From the NCBI RefSeq assembly GCF_003364265.1, contig NZ_NXLW01000017.1, positions 1-43,435 on the forward strand: DNA of 43,435 nt, in the 5' to 3' direction. A model generated the notes under the pieces. It ran no database searches, was not told the origin of the DNA, and saw only the letters and a program-made list of their open reading frames with translations. Shown in pieces: positions 15,378 to 24,225 of the stretch (position 1 is the stretch's first letter; each line of letters begins with the position of its first letter). The DNA is from Helicobacter aurati. GTDB taxonomy: Bacteria > Campylobacterota > Campylobacteria > Campylobacterales > Helicobacteraceae. The translations under genes were made by a program, and so were the position numbers.

Positions 15378-16435
15378 AAGATTCCTTTTGGAGTATTTGT
15401 AAAAGAATTTAGAGCGTCTTGAAAACTTGCCTGAAAGCTTTCTAACCCTTGTTGTAAGAGTTTTTGTGCGAGTTCATTGGCATTTATCCCTACAGAATCA
15501 AGTTTATGTCGCAATTCTTGCAATAGAGTATCGTTATATTCGTTGTTGGTTATTTGTATTTGTTGCAGTTTTTTGTAATCAATCTCTTGAATGGTCGTTA
15601 AGGGTAATGTATTGACACAGTGATCAAAAGCTAAAGGATAGACATAATAGCCCGCGTCGCGGTATATTTCATTTCTCTCTTTTACTCCCGTGCTAGCGAA
15701 GAGGATTCTGAAATACGGATTATTATTGCGCTCTATAAAATCTTGATAAATGTCAGTTGCGTTGCAGATTCCATATTTTCCGCGTAGAGCTTTCTCTAAA
15801 TGCTCATCTATTTCTCTATCGTAACGAGAAACAAACACGCTAATGACGCCTTGCGGATTCTGTGTAACTTGCGAAGAATTGTTCGTGCTGTTTGTAAGAT
15901 TCTTATAGGCTTGTTGAAACGCTTGTAGGACATTTTGTACTTGCTCTTTACTAAAAACTAATGTGGCGTTTACATGTATGCCAGCACTCATAAGCTTTTC
16001 CATAATAACAAAACCACTTGACGTTGCAGGGACTTTTATCATGACGTTAGGACATTGTAATTTCTGCCATAAACGTTTCCCTTCATCTATGCTAGATTCT
16101 ATATCATCGCAGAGATAAGGATCAATTTCAATGCTTATTAGTCCATTTTTGGAATCTTGTTCATAGAGTGGCTGAAGGATTTTCGCGGCTGTCTGCACGT
16201 CTTCTAGCGCGAGGTGTTCATAGATTGCTTTTGCGTATTGTTTTTTTGAGAGAGATTGCAGAGAGTTGGTTTCTTGTATTTTTTGTATGGCTTGTTGATA
16301 GTTGCCGCTTTTGAAAGCATTTGCAAAGATACTCGGATTAGTGGTTGCTCCATTGATTAAACCTGTATGTACCAAGTCTTGAAAACCTGATTGTAGAAAA
16401 CCACGTTCGATAAAATCACACCATATATTTATCAT
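15374..16435 (-). CDS. tal: Transaldolase
   Basis: This enzyme moves a dihydroxyacetone unit between sedoheptulose-7-phosphate and glyceraldehyde-3-phosphate in the non-oxidative pentose phosphate pathway. Family signatures are NGATTNPSIFANAF near residues 28-41 and CPNVMIKVPATSSG, whose Lys forms the Schiff base. A downstream segment VSRYDREIDEHL is also characteristic. The length of 353 aa fits the long bacterial TalB-like/Tal subfamily seen in epsilonproteobacteria. The C-terminus has no isomerase fusion. It is the first gene of a tal-folD pair with an excellent extended -10 upstream, divergent from pseC. Confidence 0.93.
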   Translation of the reverse strand: MINIWCDFIERGFLQSGFQDLVHTGLINGATTNPSIFANAFKSGNYQQAIQKIQETNSLQSLSKKQYAKAIYEHLALEDVQTAAKILQPLYEQDSKNGLISIEIDPYLCDDIESSIDEGKRLWQKLQCPNVMIKVPATSSGFVIMEKLMSAGIHVNATLVFSKEQVQNVLQAFQQAYKNLTNSTNNSSQVTQNPQGVISVFVSRYDREIDEHLEKALRGKYGICNATDIYQDFIERNNNPYFRILFASTGVKERNEIYRDAGYYVYPLAFDHCVNTLPLTTIQEIDYKKLQQIQITNNEYNDTLLQELRHKLDSVGINANELAQKLLQQGLESFQASFQDALNSFTNTPKGIL

Positions 16436-16460
16436 AATTATCCTTTACCTTTTTATCGGT

Positions 16461-16466
16461 TATAAT
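16461..16466 (+). promoter_or_regulatory. Candidate -10 box for pseC
   Basis: TATAAT at 16461-16466 lies 45-50 bases upstream of the pseC ATG. It sits only nine bases from the tal -10 on the other strand, so the two divergent promoters interleave. Confidence 0.5.
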
Positions 16467-16474
16467 TCGAAAAT

Positions 16475-16483
16475 ATTATAGCA
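16475..16483 (-). promoter_or_regulatory. Extended -10 promoter for tal-folD
   Basis: The minus strand reads TGCTATAAT, a perfect extended -10, 40-48 bases upstream of the tal ATG at 16435. Confidence 0.65.
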
Positions 16484-16510
16484 AAAGATTTCTTTCGTAA
16501 AAGGACATTT

Positions 16511-17719
16511 ATGCCGCCTTCTTTTATTCCTTATAGCACACAAAACATCACCGAATCCGATAAAGATTCAGTAATAAAAGCATTATTTTCTTCGCATCTT
16601 ACACAAGGCGCATTGATAGAGCAATTTGAAAAAGACATTGCAAATTATCTCAATGCAAAATACGCTATCGCCTATAATTCTGCGACTTCAGCACTTTATG
16701 CGGCTTTCGCGACACTAAAAGAATATGTTACACAAGATAAATTTGCCAATGATTCTTTGCTAGCAGATTCTATGCGACTAAAAAAAGCCAAAGACTCCAA
16801 TACTTATAGCATTCTTACCACGTCTATTAGCTTTGTAGCAACCGCCAATATGATGTTGGCAAATGATATTGTGCCAATTTTTGCAGATATTACTATGGAT
16901 GGAAATATCAATCCTAAACATTTAGAATCTTATTTGCGTGAGGATACTATTGCGATTTGTTCTGTTGATTATGCAGGCAAAAGTGTCGAGAGACAAAAGT
17001 TACGTGAATTTGCAAGGGCACATAAAATATTATGGATTTCAGATTCTAGTCATGCGTTTGGTGCGAAGTTTCAGCAACGTTTTATAGGGAGCGACAATAA
17101 CGAAGAAGCCGATATGTGTATTTTTAGTTTTCATGCTGTGAAACCTTTTACAACTTGTGAAGGTGGCGCGCTTGTTACGAATAATGAAACTTTTGCGGAT
17201 AGCGCAAGATTGATTTGCTCGCACGGTATTATCAAAAAGAATCATTACAACCACGATTGTATAAAGTTGGGTTTTAATTTTAGAATGAATGAATTAAGTG
17301 CTGCTTTGGGAATTTCGCAATTGTTACGTTTGGAATCTTTTATTGAAAAAAGAGAGGAGATAGCAAGATTTTATGATGATTATTTTAAGGGTAATCCTTA
17401 CTTTTATACACCACGAATAGAGAGTCATCAAATCACTACAAGGCATCTTTATCCAGTATTATTAGATCCGAAATATCTTTGCGATAAAGAATCTCTTATT
17501 CACGAATTATTACAGCAAAACATTGGCGTACAAGTGCACTATAAGCCAATTTATCATTTTTCTCTTTATCAGACATTGCCTATAACTTATCCATTGTTGC
17601 GAAATGCAGAAGATTTTTTCCGCGCGGAACTCTCTTTGCCTTGCCATCAAAATATGGATATAACGCTTGCCAAGCAGGTAGCAGATATTGTCTTGCAAAC
17701 TTTTGCCAAGATTCGCTAA
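16511..17719 (+). CDS. pseC: UDP-4-amino-4,6-dideoxy-N-acetyl-beta-L-altrosamine transaminase
   Basis: A PLP-dependent DegT/DnrJ-family aminotransferase of the pseudaminic acid pathway. It aminates the 4-keto sugar made by PseB, for O-glycosylation of flagellin. Recognisable segments are PYSTQNITESDKDSV at the N-terminus, NSATSALYAA (phosphate-binding), DSSHAFGA and FSFHAVKPFTTCEGGA with the PLP lysine near residue 212. The 402-aa length exceeds the roughly 375 aa of H. pylori PseC. The excess is a Lys/Asp/Ser-rich insertion at about residues 73-98, just after the NSATSALYAA helix. The RBS is AAAAGG. No other pse genes are in the window; a D-2-hydroxyacid dehydrogenase and trmD follow. Confidence 0.92.
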   Translation: MPPSFIPYSTQNITESDKDSVIKALFSSHLTQGALIEQFEKDIANYLNAKYAIAYNSATSALYAAFATLKEYVTQDKFANDSLLADSMRLKKAKDSNTYSILTTSISFVATANMMLANDIVPIFADITMDGNINPKHLESYLREDTIAICSVDYAGKSVERQKLREFARAHKILWISDSSHAFGAKFQQRFIGSDNNEEADMCIFSFHAVKPFTTCEGGALVTNNETFADSARLICSHGIIKKNHYNHDCIKLGFNFRMNELSAALGISQLLRLESFIEKREEIARFYDDYFKGNPYFYTPRIESHQITTRHLYPVLLDPKYLCDKESLIHELLQQNIGVQVHYKPIYHFSLYQTLPITYPLLRNAEDFFRAELSLPCHQNMDITLAKQVADIVLQTFAKIR

Positions 17720-17763
17720 TATATATCTAATATATTTGTTACTTTGAAATGAAAGGAAATATT

Positions 17764-18699
17764 ATGAATATTGTTATGTTAGATGCGCTGACTTTAGGAG
17801 AGTTTGATTCAAAGATTTTTGCAGAATTTGGTCATTTTAGCATGTATCTTACAACAAAGCCAGACGAGATTATTCCTCGTTGCAAGGATGCTCAAATTAT
17901 CATTGTTAATAAGGTGGTTATAGATTCGCATACAATACAATCCCTTGATAATTTACAGCTCATTTGTGTAGCGGCGACAGGGACAAACAACATTGACTTA
18001 CAGGCAGCAGAGAAAAAGGGCGTCCTTGTTAAAAATGTAGTCGGTTATTCTACGAATGCAGTTGCGCAACATACGCTAATGATAGCTTTGAGTTTTTTAG
18101 GCAAACTTTCGTATTATGCTCAATATGTTGCGCAAGGAGAATGGGTAAAAAGTGATATTTTTTGTCATTTATCACAACCAATAATAGATTTACAAAGCAA
18201 AGAATGGGGTATCGTTGGTTTTGGCAGCATTGGTAGGCAGGTGTGCCATCTAGCGCAAGCGTTTGGTGCGCGTGTCAGTTATCATTCTACCAGTGGCAAT
18301 AACACACAAGCAGGGATTCCGCATAAAAGTCTTGATAGCTTGCTTCAGACGAGTGATATTATTTCTATTCATGCCCCGCTTAATCCGCAAACTCATAATC
18401 TTATTGCAGAACCACAGATTAGGCAATTAAAGAAAGGTGCGATTCTGCTTAATCTCGGGCGCGGCGGCATTGTCAATGAGCAAGATGTTGCTAAGATGTT
18501 GCAAGAGCAAGATTTTTATTTTGGAAGCGACGTTTTAGAAAAAGAACCAATGATTGCTAATCACCCCTTTCTTAATCCAGCTCTTGCTAATCGGCTAATT
18601 ATTACTCCTCATATTGCATGGGCATACACAGATACCAAAGAACGATTGTTAGGAATGGTCGCAGAGAATGTTAAGAAATTCTTACAATCCATAGCATAA
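17764..18699 (+). CDS. D-2-hydroxyacid dehydrogenase (NAD-dependent)
   Basis: A 311-aa member of the D-isomer-specific 2-hydroxyacid dehydrogenase family, which interconverts 2-hydroxy and 2-keto acids. The dinucleotide-binding motif GIVGFGSIGRQV is near residue 148. It is followed by LLNLGRGGIVNEQDV with the substrate-binding Arg region, DVLEKEPM with the Glu of the relay, and TPHIAW with the catalytic His. The start at 17764 is preferred over an ATG at 17749 because AAAGGAA lies between them at the right distance. Sequence alone does not fix the substrate: glycerate, hydroxypyruvate and lactate are all possible. It lies 45 bases after pseC and 4 bases before trmD. Confidence 0.88.
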   Translation: MNIVMLDALTLGEFDSKIFAEFGHFSMYLTTKPDEIIPRCKDAQIIIVNKVVIDSHTIQSLDNLQLICVAATGTNNIDLQAAEKKGVLVKNVVGYSTNAVAQHTLMIALSFLGKLSYYAQYVAQGEWVKSDIFCHLSQPIIDLQSKEWGIVGFGSIGRQVCHLAQAFGARVSYHSTSGNNTQAGIPHKSLDSLLQTSDIISIHAPLNPQTHNLIAEPQIRQLKKGAILLNLGRGGIVNEQDVAKMLQEQDFYFGSDVLEKEPMIANHPFLNPALANRLIITPHIAWAYTDTKERLLGMVAENVKKFLQSIA

Positions 18700-18703
18700 C
18701 ACA

Positions 18704-19396
18704 ATGAAATTAAGTTTCTTAAGTTTATTTCCAGAGATTATTCAAGCCTATTTTCGCGTGGGCATTATTGGGCGAGCTGTGCAATCTAATATTTTGACAA
18801 TAGAGTGCATAAATATTCGAGATTTTGCTACTAATCGTTATAAAAAGGTTGACAATCAGCTTATCGGAGGCGGCGCAGGTATGTTGCTTGAGCCTTATGT
18901 CTTGGATTTAACATTGCGCAGACTGAAAGATTCGAGGATTATTTTCCTAAGTCCTTGTGGTGCTACTTTCACACATAAAGATTCCAAGAGATTAAGTACC
19001 TATTCGCATATTTCTTTTGTGTGTGGTCGTTATGAGGGATTTGATGAACGTATTATTGAAATGTATGCTACGGAAATTTTTAGCATTGGGGATTTTGTGC
19101 TTACTGGGGGCGAGTTGTCGGCTTTATGTATTGCGGATTCTATGCTGCGATATAAAGAAGGAGTACTAGGCAATGCAGAGTCTTTGGAAGGAGAAAGCTT
19201 TGAATCAAATCTCTTAGAATCTCCAAATTTTACGAAATCCAAAGCATTTGATGCGCTATATAATATACCGCCTGTCTCGGAATTTTCGAGTGGGAATCAT
19301 GCCGCTATTAAGAAATTGAAACAGAGCATGGCAAATATGAAAACACAATATTTTAGACCAGATTTATTACGTTCTTCTTTGTACAAGGATGCTTAA
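18704..19396 (+). CDS. trmD: tRNA (guanine37-N1)-methyltransferase
   Basis: A SPOUT-class enzyme that methylates G37 next to the anticodon to prevent +1 frameshifting. The 230-aa length is normal. Signatures are the N-terminal LSLFPEIIQAYFRVGIIGRA, the NQLIGGGAGMLLEP loop, the knot segment FVCGRYEGFDERI and GDFVLTGGELSALCIADS. The ATG at 18704 has no strong Shine-Dalgarno of its own and starts four bases after the preceding stop, so it probably depends on coupled translation. In many bacteria trmD lies with rimM and rplS; here its neighbours are a dehydrogenase and uvrA. Confidence 0.96.
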   Translation: MKLSFLSLFPEIIQAYFRVGIIGRAVQSNILTIECINIRDFATNRYKKVDNQLIGGGAGMLLEPYVLDLTLRRLKDSRIIFLSPCGATFTHKDSKRLSTYSHISFVCGRYEGFDERIIEMYATEIFSIGDFVLTGGELSALCIADSMLRYKEGVLGNAESLEGESFESNLLESPNFTKSKAFDALYNIPPVSEFSSGNHAAIKKLKQSMANMKTQYFRPDLLRSSLYKDA

Positions 19397-19503
19397 AATT
19401 AGGATTACTTCTTTTGCTAAGCAGGCTATTCTCTCTGTCTGTAAAATATCCATTATGTAAGTTTCGATAGAATCCTTATAAATTTATAGGGAAAGGTTAA
19501 GCA

Positions 19504-22305
19504 ATGAAAGAGCATATTACAATCATAGGCGCAAGAGAAAATAATCTTAAAAATATTAGCTTAGAGATTCCCAAAAATAAACTTATTGTTTTTACAGGGC
19601 TTAGTGGTAGCGGGAAAAGTACATTAGCCTTTGATACTCTATATGCGGAAGGACAAAGACGTTATATCGAATCTCTTTCAAGTTATGTGCGGCAGTTTTT
19701 AGATAAAGTTGGCAAACCTAGTGTAGAAAAAATTGAAGGGTTAACACCAGCCATTGCGATAGACCAAAAAACCACTTCTAAAAATCCACGTTCGACTGTG
19801 GGAACAATTACAGAGATTTATGACTATTTACGACTTCTTTATGCGCGGGTTGGCATACAGCATTGTCATCTCTGTGGAGAAAAAATTAGCTCTATGTCTG
19901 CCGCGGATATTATCAATGAAGTTCTTAAATTACCGCAAGATTCTAAGTTGATTATCTATGCGCCTTTGGTTAAAGAGAAAAAAGGCAGCTTTCACGATAA
20001 GCTTGAATCTTTGCGCGCGAAAGGATTTGTTCGGGCGAAAATCAATGGTGTCATGGTGCGACTAGACGAGGAAATCACGCTTGCAAAAACAAAAAAACAT
20101 AGTATCAGTCTTGTGATTGATAGAGTAGTGCTTAATTCAGCTAATGCGACAAGGATTGGGCATGCTATTGAATCTGGTTTAAGGGAATCTTATGGAGAAG
20201 TTGAGATAGAGATTCTTAAGGAAAATAATGTTCATGAGACGATACATTATAGTGAACATTTAGCGTGCTTTCAATGTAAGGTAAGCTTTGAGGAGCTTGA
20301 GCCTCTTGGATTTTCTTTTAATTCTCCTAAGGGCGCGTGCAAAGAATGTGGAGGGCTTGGCATAAAATACAGCCTTGATACAAATTGCATTATTGATAGA
20401 GGTGAACCGCTTAATAAGGGGGGTATTAAAATTATCTTTGGATTCAATAAGAGTTATTACTATGCGTTGTTTGAAGGATTTTGTGCTGCATATAATATTG
20501 CGCCAAACCTTAGTTTTGAGGAGCTTTCTGTCGACGTGCAAAATGCTTTGCTTTATGGCAGTGCCAAATCAATAGAGGTTTTATGGAGAGATTCTAAGCT
20601 TACGCAAGTATGGAGAGGTGTATTGCAAATCGCCCTTGATGTTCTTAAAGAGGATGCGGCGGATTATATGATAGAGAAAACTTGTCAGGCTTGCAAAGGC
20701 AATCGACTTAATCCGCAGTCATTGAGTGTTAAGGTTGCTGACAAGAGTATAGCCGAAGTGATTACCATGTCAATACAGAATTGCTATGAATTTTTTAATG
20801 ATACAAAGAATTTTGCCTATTTTAGTACGCAGCAAAAACAGATTTCAGATTCTATTCTAAAGGAGATTCGAGAAAGGCTTTTTTTCCTCCATGATGTTGG
20901 ACTCGGGTATCTTACGTTGCATAGGGATGCAAGAAGCATTAGCGGAGGAGAGAGTCAAAGGATACGAATAGCAAGTCAGATTGGGAGCGGGCTTACAGGC
21001 GTTATGTATGTGCTTGATGAACCAAGTATTGGATTGCATGAGCGGGATACCATTAAGCTTATTAAGACATTGAAATCATTACAAGAAAAAGGCAATACCG
21101 TGCTTGTTGTAGAGCATGATAGAGAGACTATTATGTGCGCAGATTATATTGTAGATATTGGTCCTGGTGCTGGAATCTATGGTGGGGAAGTCGTGTTTAG
21201 TGGCACTGTAGAAGATTTACTCAAGACACAAACGCTTTCTGCGCAATACCTCAATGGCAGTAAAAAAATCCATTACCCTTTCCATAGAAAGCAAAAAACA
21301 TGGCTAGAGATTAGCAAAGTTTCTTTACATAATCTTAAAAATGTGAGTGTCAAGATTCCATTGTCGAATTTTGTTTGTGTTACAGGCGTGAGTGGAAGTG
21401 GCAAAAGTTCGCTTATTCTACAAACGCTTTTACCCGTTGCTCAAGAATTACTCAATCACAGAAAAAGAATGCAGGCAAGCAATGGAGTGATTATTAAAGG
21501 GCTAGAGAATCTTGATAAAGTTATTTATCTTGATCAAAGCCCGATTGGTAGGACACCTAGAAGCAATCCCAGTACATATACTGGGCTTATGGACGATATA
21601 CGCACGCTCTTTGCACAGACTAAAGAATCTAAAATACGAGGTTATAGCGTGGGACGTTTTAGCTTTAATGTGAAAGGCGGAAGATGTGAAAAGTGTCAAG
21701 GAGATGGTGAGATAAAAATTGAAATGCACTTTTTACCAGATGTTATGGTGCAATGTGACTCTTGCAAAGGGGCTAGATATAATCCTCAAACATTAGAAAT
21801 TACCTATAAGTCTAAAACTATCGCTGATGTATTAAATATGAGTGTAGATGAGGCAATAGAGTTTTTTAGTAAGATTCCTAGAATCTATAATCGTTTGCAA
21901 ACTTTGCAAGCGGTAGGATTGGGGTATATTAAACTTGGACAAAGTTCGCTGACTCTTAGTGGCGGTGAGGCACAGCGAATCAAGCTAAGTAAGGAACTAA
22001 GTCGCAAGGATACGGGAAAAACTCTCTATATTCTTGATGAACCTACCACAGGATTGCATTTTGCCGATGTCGATAAACTTACAGGAGTTATTCATCATTT
22101 AGTGGAGTTGGGTAATTCTGCAGTTATTATTGAACACAATCTCGATGTGATAAAAAATGCGGATTATATTATCGATATGGGTCCTGATGGTGGAAGTGGA
22201 GGAGGAGAAGTGGTTGATTGCGGAAGTGTTGCAGAGATTATTGCGAATCGTAAAAAAAGTGGCAGTTATACAGCAGAATTTCTTGCAAGAGAAATGGATT
22301 TGTAA
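19504..22305 (+). CDS. uvrA: UvrABC excinuclease subunit A
   Basis: This is the damage-sensing ABC ATPase of nucleotide excision repair, which loads UvrB at bulky lesions. Two ATPase modules are complete. The first has Walker A GLSGSGKST near residue 33 and signature SISGGESQRIRIA. The second has GVSGSGKSSL and LSGGEAQRIKLS, with Walker B YILDEPTTGLHF. Zinc modules are visible as CFQCK paired with CKECG and as CEKCQGDGE paired with CDSCKG. The 933-aa length is standard. The gene begins 107 bases after trmD with GGGAAAGG upstream and appears to be a stand-alone transcription unit. A G6 run in the coding sequence (20418-20423) is in frame. Confidence 0.98.
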   Translation: MKEHITIIGARENNLKNISLEIPKNKLIVFTGLSGSGKSTLAFDTLYAEGQRRYIESLSSYVRQFLDKVGKPSVEKIEGLTPAIAIDQKTTSKNPRSTVGTITEIYDYLRLLYARVGIQHCHLCGEKISSMSAADIINEVLKLPQDSKLIIYAPLVKEKKGSFHDKLESLRAKGFVRAKINGVMVRLDEEITLAKTKKHSISLVIDRVVLNSANATRIGHAIESGLRESYGEVEIEILKENNVHETIHYSEHLACFQCKVSFEELEPLGFSFNSPKGACKECGGLGIKYSLDTNCIIDRGEPLNKGGIKIIFGFNKSYYYALFEGFCAAYNIAPNLSFEELSVDVQNALLYGSAKSIEVLWRDSKLTQVWRGVLQIALDVLKEDAADYMIEKTCQACKGNRLNPQSLSVKVADKSIAEVITMSIQNCYEFFNDTKNFAYFSTQQKQISDSILKEIRERLFFLHDVGLGYLTLHRDARSISGGESQRIRIASQIGSGLTGVMYVLDEPSIGLHERDTIKLIKTLKSLQEKGNTVLVVEHDRETIMCADYIVDIGPGAGIYGGEVVFSGTVEDLLKTQTLSAQYLNGSKKIHYPFHRKQKTWLEISKVSLHNLKNVSVKIPLSNFVCVTGVSGSGKSSLILQTLLPVAQELLNHRKRMQASNGVIIKGLENLDKVIYLDQSPIGRTPRSNPSTYTGLMDDIRTLFAQTKESKIRGYSVGRFSFNVKGGRCEKCQGDGEIKIEMHFLPDVMVQCDSCKGARYNPQTLEITYKSKTIADVLNMSVDEAIEFFSKIPRIYNRLQTLQAVGLGYIKLGQSSLTLSGGEAQRIKLSKELSRKDTGKTLYILDEPTTGLHFADVDKLTGVIHHLVELGNSAVIIEHNLDVIKNADYIIDMGPDGGSGGGEVVDCGSVAEIIANRKKSGSYTAEFLAREMDL

Positions 22306-22792
22306 TGATATTTTTAGTCTAATTGTACACAAATTGTAACAAGGACTTTTTATAAAATTCTCTAAATTAATAGATTGCTTTATATTCATTGAGAGTTTAT
22401 GTATTGAAGTGTTAAATGCCAAAGTATAGAATCAGGGTGTTTTAGCAAGAAAGAGAGAGAATTTCTATCATTCAAAACGGTGTTTTGGTATTAATAAAGT
22501 TTTAAGTAGCTTATTTCCTAAAAGGAAAATAGCTAATATTTGTGTAAATTAGGCAAGGTTAAAGTAAGATCACAATGAATATGAATTCTATAATTTATAA
22601 CTTTTAATAAAGTGTTATTGATATTCATCAGTAAAATAATGATCTAAACGTAAGAAGTAAAAATACTGCAATGAATATTTATCGAATTTTATAACTCAAT
22701 GTCTTAATAACATGGACTATTCAAATTTCCAAAACTCCATTATGCAGTATGAATTGTATTCACATGAAATTTATCGATAACAATGAAAGACC
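22306..22792. other. Intergenic stretch after uvrA, one imperfect hairpin
   Basis: 487 bases between uvrA and the end of the converging outer membrane protein gene hold no convincing reading frame or RNA gene. The one structure noticed is an imperfect hairpin at 22507-22535: TAGCT and ATTTCCT pair with AGGAAAAT and AGCTA across a four-base A-rich loop, with two mismatches. It is not followed by a T-run, so a terminator role is uncertain. The rest is AT-rich with repeated GAATATT/ATGAATAT-like words. Confidence 0.45.
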
Positions 22793-23419
22793 TTAAAAGA
22801 TATATGAATATCCTACATATATAGTATGCGGATTGTAGCGCGTTGCGATTTCTTGATTGCCTAGTTTTAATGTGTGTCCAGCTGCTAAAGTTTGAATCTT
22901 GCCTCCTATTTCTATCTTATGACTGCCAAAGGTTGTAGCAAGCCCTACATTAATGGGAATATTAAAGCCATTATATGTAGTACCTTCAATCTTTTCTCCA
23001 GTTGCGACTACAATACCATATCCAAGTCCAAATCCAAGAAATGCTCCCAAAGTAAAATTATCAGAGTTAATGAAATTTACAAGTCCATCAAAATTTAATG
23101 TGATATTATGAACCCCGGTTCTTCGTCCTTGTTTGGTAAATTTTGCATTTACATCAAAATCATAACCCAAATATCCTCTTACGCCAAACAATGGTACAAA
23201 GAAATACTGATACCCTGCCTGAATCCCAGCATTAAACGTAAGGGCTCTTTCACTTGCATCTTTCTCTTTTTTGTTGTTCAAATATACTGAATTATTAAGA
23301 ATAGCTAACCCAAGATGTACTCCCGCAAATGCCCCACTTTTCTCTTCAGCAAAAGCCACATTGCTAAAGGCAACGCTTAAAAAACTGCCAGCAACCAATA
23401 CATTAATAACCTTTTTCAT
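22793..23419 (-). CDS. Short outer membrane beta-barrel protein (T-tract controlled)
   Basis: A 208-aa predicted outer membrane protein. The start at 23419 gives a textbook signal peptide (MKKVINVLVAG, then a hydrophobic core and cleavage after NVAFA) and has AAAGGAT upstream; an in-frame ATG at 23449 lacks this. Glycine- and aromatic-rich alternating strands follow, with a QYFFVPLFGVRGYLGYDFD segment and a loop-rich middle, and the C-terminus is YVGYSYIF with terminal Phe. It resembles the protein at 4628-5266 in plan. Its upstream region carries a T14 tract, an extended -10 and a 10-bp inverted repeat, so expression is probably adjustable. The ligand or function is unknown. Confidence 0.8.
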   Translation of the reverse strand: MKKVINVLVAGSFLSVAFSNVAFAEEKSGAFAGVHLGLAILNNSVYLNNKKEKDASERALTFNAGIQAGYQYFFVPLFGVRGYLGYDFDVNAKFTKQGRRTGVHNITLNFDGLVNFINSDNFTLGAFLGFGLGYGIVVATGEKIEGTTYNGFNIPINVGLATTFGSHKIEIGGKIQTLAAGHTLKLGNQEIATRYNPHTIYVGYSYIF

Positions 23420-23444
23420 AATATTATCCTTTCGATTTTTGTAA

Positions 23445-23472
23445 TTCAATTGTTATTAAATAAACAATTGAA
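23445..23472. repeat. 10-bp perfect inverted repeat at the OMP transcription start
   Basis: TTCAATTGTT at 23445-23454 pairs with AACAATTGAA at 23463-23472 around an 8-base loop. It lies just downstream of the predicted -10 (23477-23485), starting at or next to the first transcribed base. It could be an operator or a 5'-end mRNA hairpin. Confidence 0.75.
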
Positions 23473-23476
23473 ACAT

Positions 23477-23485
23477 AGAGTATCA
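23477..23485 (-). promoter_or_regulatory. Candidate extended -10 for the T-tract OMP gene
   Basis: The minus strand reads TGATACTCT (TGn plus TACTCT), placing the start point near 23470. The T14 tract begins 23 bases upstream of the hexamer, where -35 or upstream activating sequence would be. Confidence 0.45.
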
Positions 23486-23505
23486 CGTCATATAGAAGTA
23501 AAAAC

Positions 23506-23519
23506 AAAAAAAAAAAAAA
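23506..23519 (-). repeat. T14 tract (A14 on plus strand) in an OMP promoter region
   Basis: Fourteen consecutive A on the plus strand, T14 in the direction of the outer membrane protein gene, lie about 90 bases upstream of its ATG. Length changes would move the upstream promoter region relative to the -10, as described for the H. pylori sabA promoter. Confidence 0.8.
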
Positions 23520-23587
23520 CGCTTTTTATTTATTTTGCTAGGAAGAAAGTAACATTTAAGAGTATTACGACATATTAAATTGAGAAT

Positions 23588-24214
23588 TTACATTTTCATT
23601 ACAATATTAAAAGCATGATAAAAAAGAGAGAAAGCAAAAAGTAAGAATAAGATTCCGCAAATTATATCGATACGAGAAAATAACTTCACGGTAAGATATT
23701 TTCGAAAATACGCAGTAGTGAAAATAATGCTAAGAAAACCACTCACTAGACTTAGGTATAAGACAATAAGGCTTATTTCTAAGTTTTTTTCAATAAAAGG
23801 CGCAATAATTGTAGAAAAAAACAAAATTGCTTTTGGATTGGAGAGGTTGATGATTAGCCCTTTAACGTAAGTATCTGGTTGCGTTGCTGCATGGCGATGT
23901 TCTTGGGTAAAATCAGAATCCAATGATGAATGCTGATTTGATATATTGTTTTTTAAGAGTTGATAAGCAAGAAAGAGAAGATAGAATCCACCCAACACAG
24001 TTAAAGATAATTGCATGAAATTTGTATTAAACAAATGAGTAAAGCCTAAATAAATAATACTAAGAAAAACAATCCAACCAGTAGCTATACCTGATAAAAC
24101 CTTAATTGCCTGCCATATACCAAACTTTAATGTATTGTGCATAACAAGCAAAATGTCTGGTCCAGGAGTAATAGCTCCTACGAATCCTATAAGAAAAATC
24201 GTCAACATATCCAT
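23588..24214 (-). CDS. LysE/RhtB-family exporter
   Basis: A 208-aa inner membrane protein of the LysE family, which exports amino acids or related small metabolites. The family signature GFVGAITPGPDILLVMHNTLKFG is split over residues 8-30, and about six hydrophobic segments follow. The start at 24214 (MDMLTIF) is preferred to an upstream in-frame ATG at 24277, which would overlap the preceding gene and add a charged, non-conserved extension; AAAGG lies at the proper distance from 24214. The preceding exported-protein gene stops 11 bases upstream, so the two are likely co-transcribed. The substrate cannot be predicted. Confidence 0.85.
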   Translation of the reverse strand: MDMLTIFLIGFVGAITPGPDILLVMHNTLKFGIWQAIKVLSGIATGWIVFLSIIYLGFTHLFNTNFMQLSLTVLGGFYLLFLAYQLLKNNISNQHSSLDSDFTQEHRHAATQPDTYVKGLIINLSNPKAILFFSTIIAPFIEKNLEISLIVLYLSLVSGFLSIIFTTAYFRKYLTVKLFSRIDIICGILFLLFAFSLFYHAFNIVMKM

Positions 24215-24225
24215 GATAGATACCT

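Noticed and set aside
20418-20423. G6 run in uvrA as a slippage site
   Set aside because: Too short and in an essential-type repair gene with intact frame; no sign of variation.
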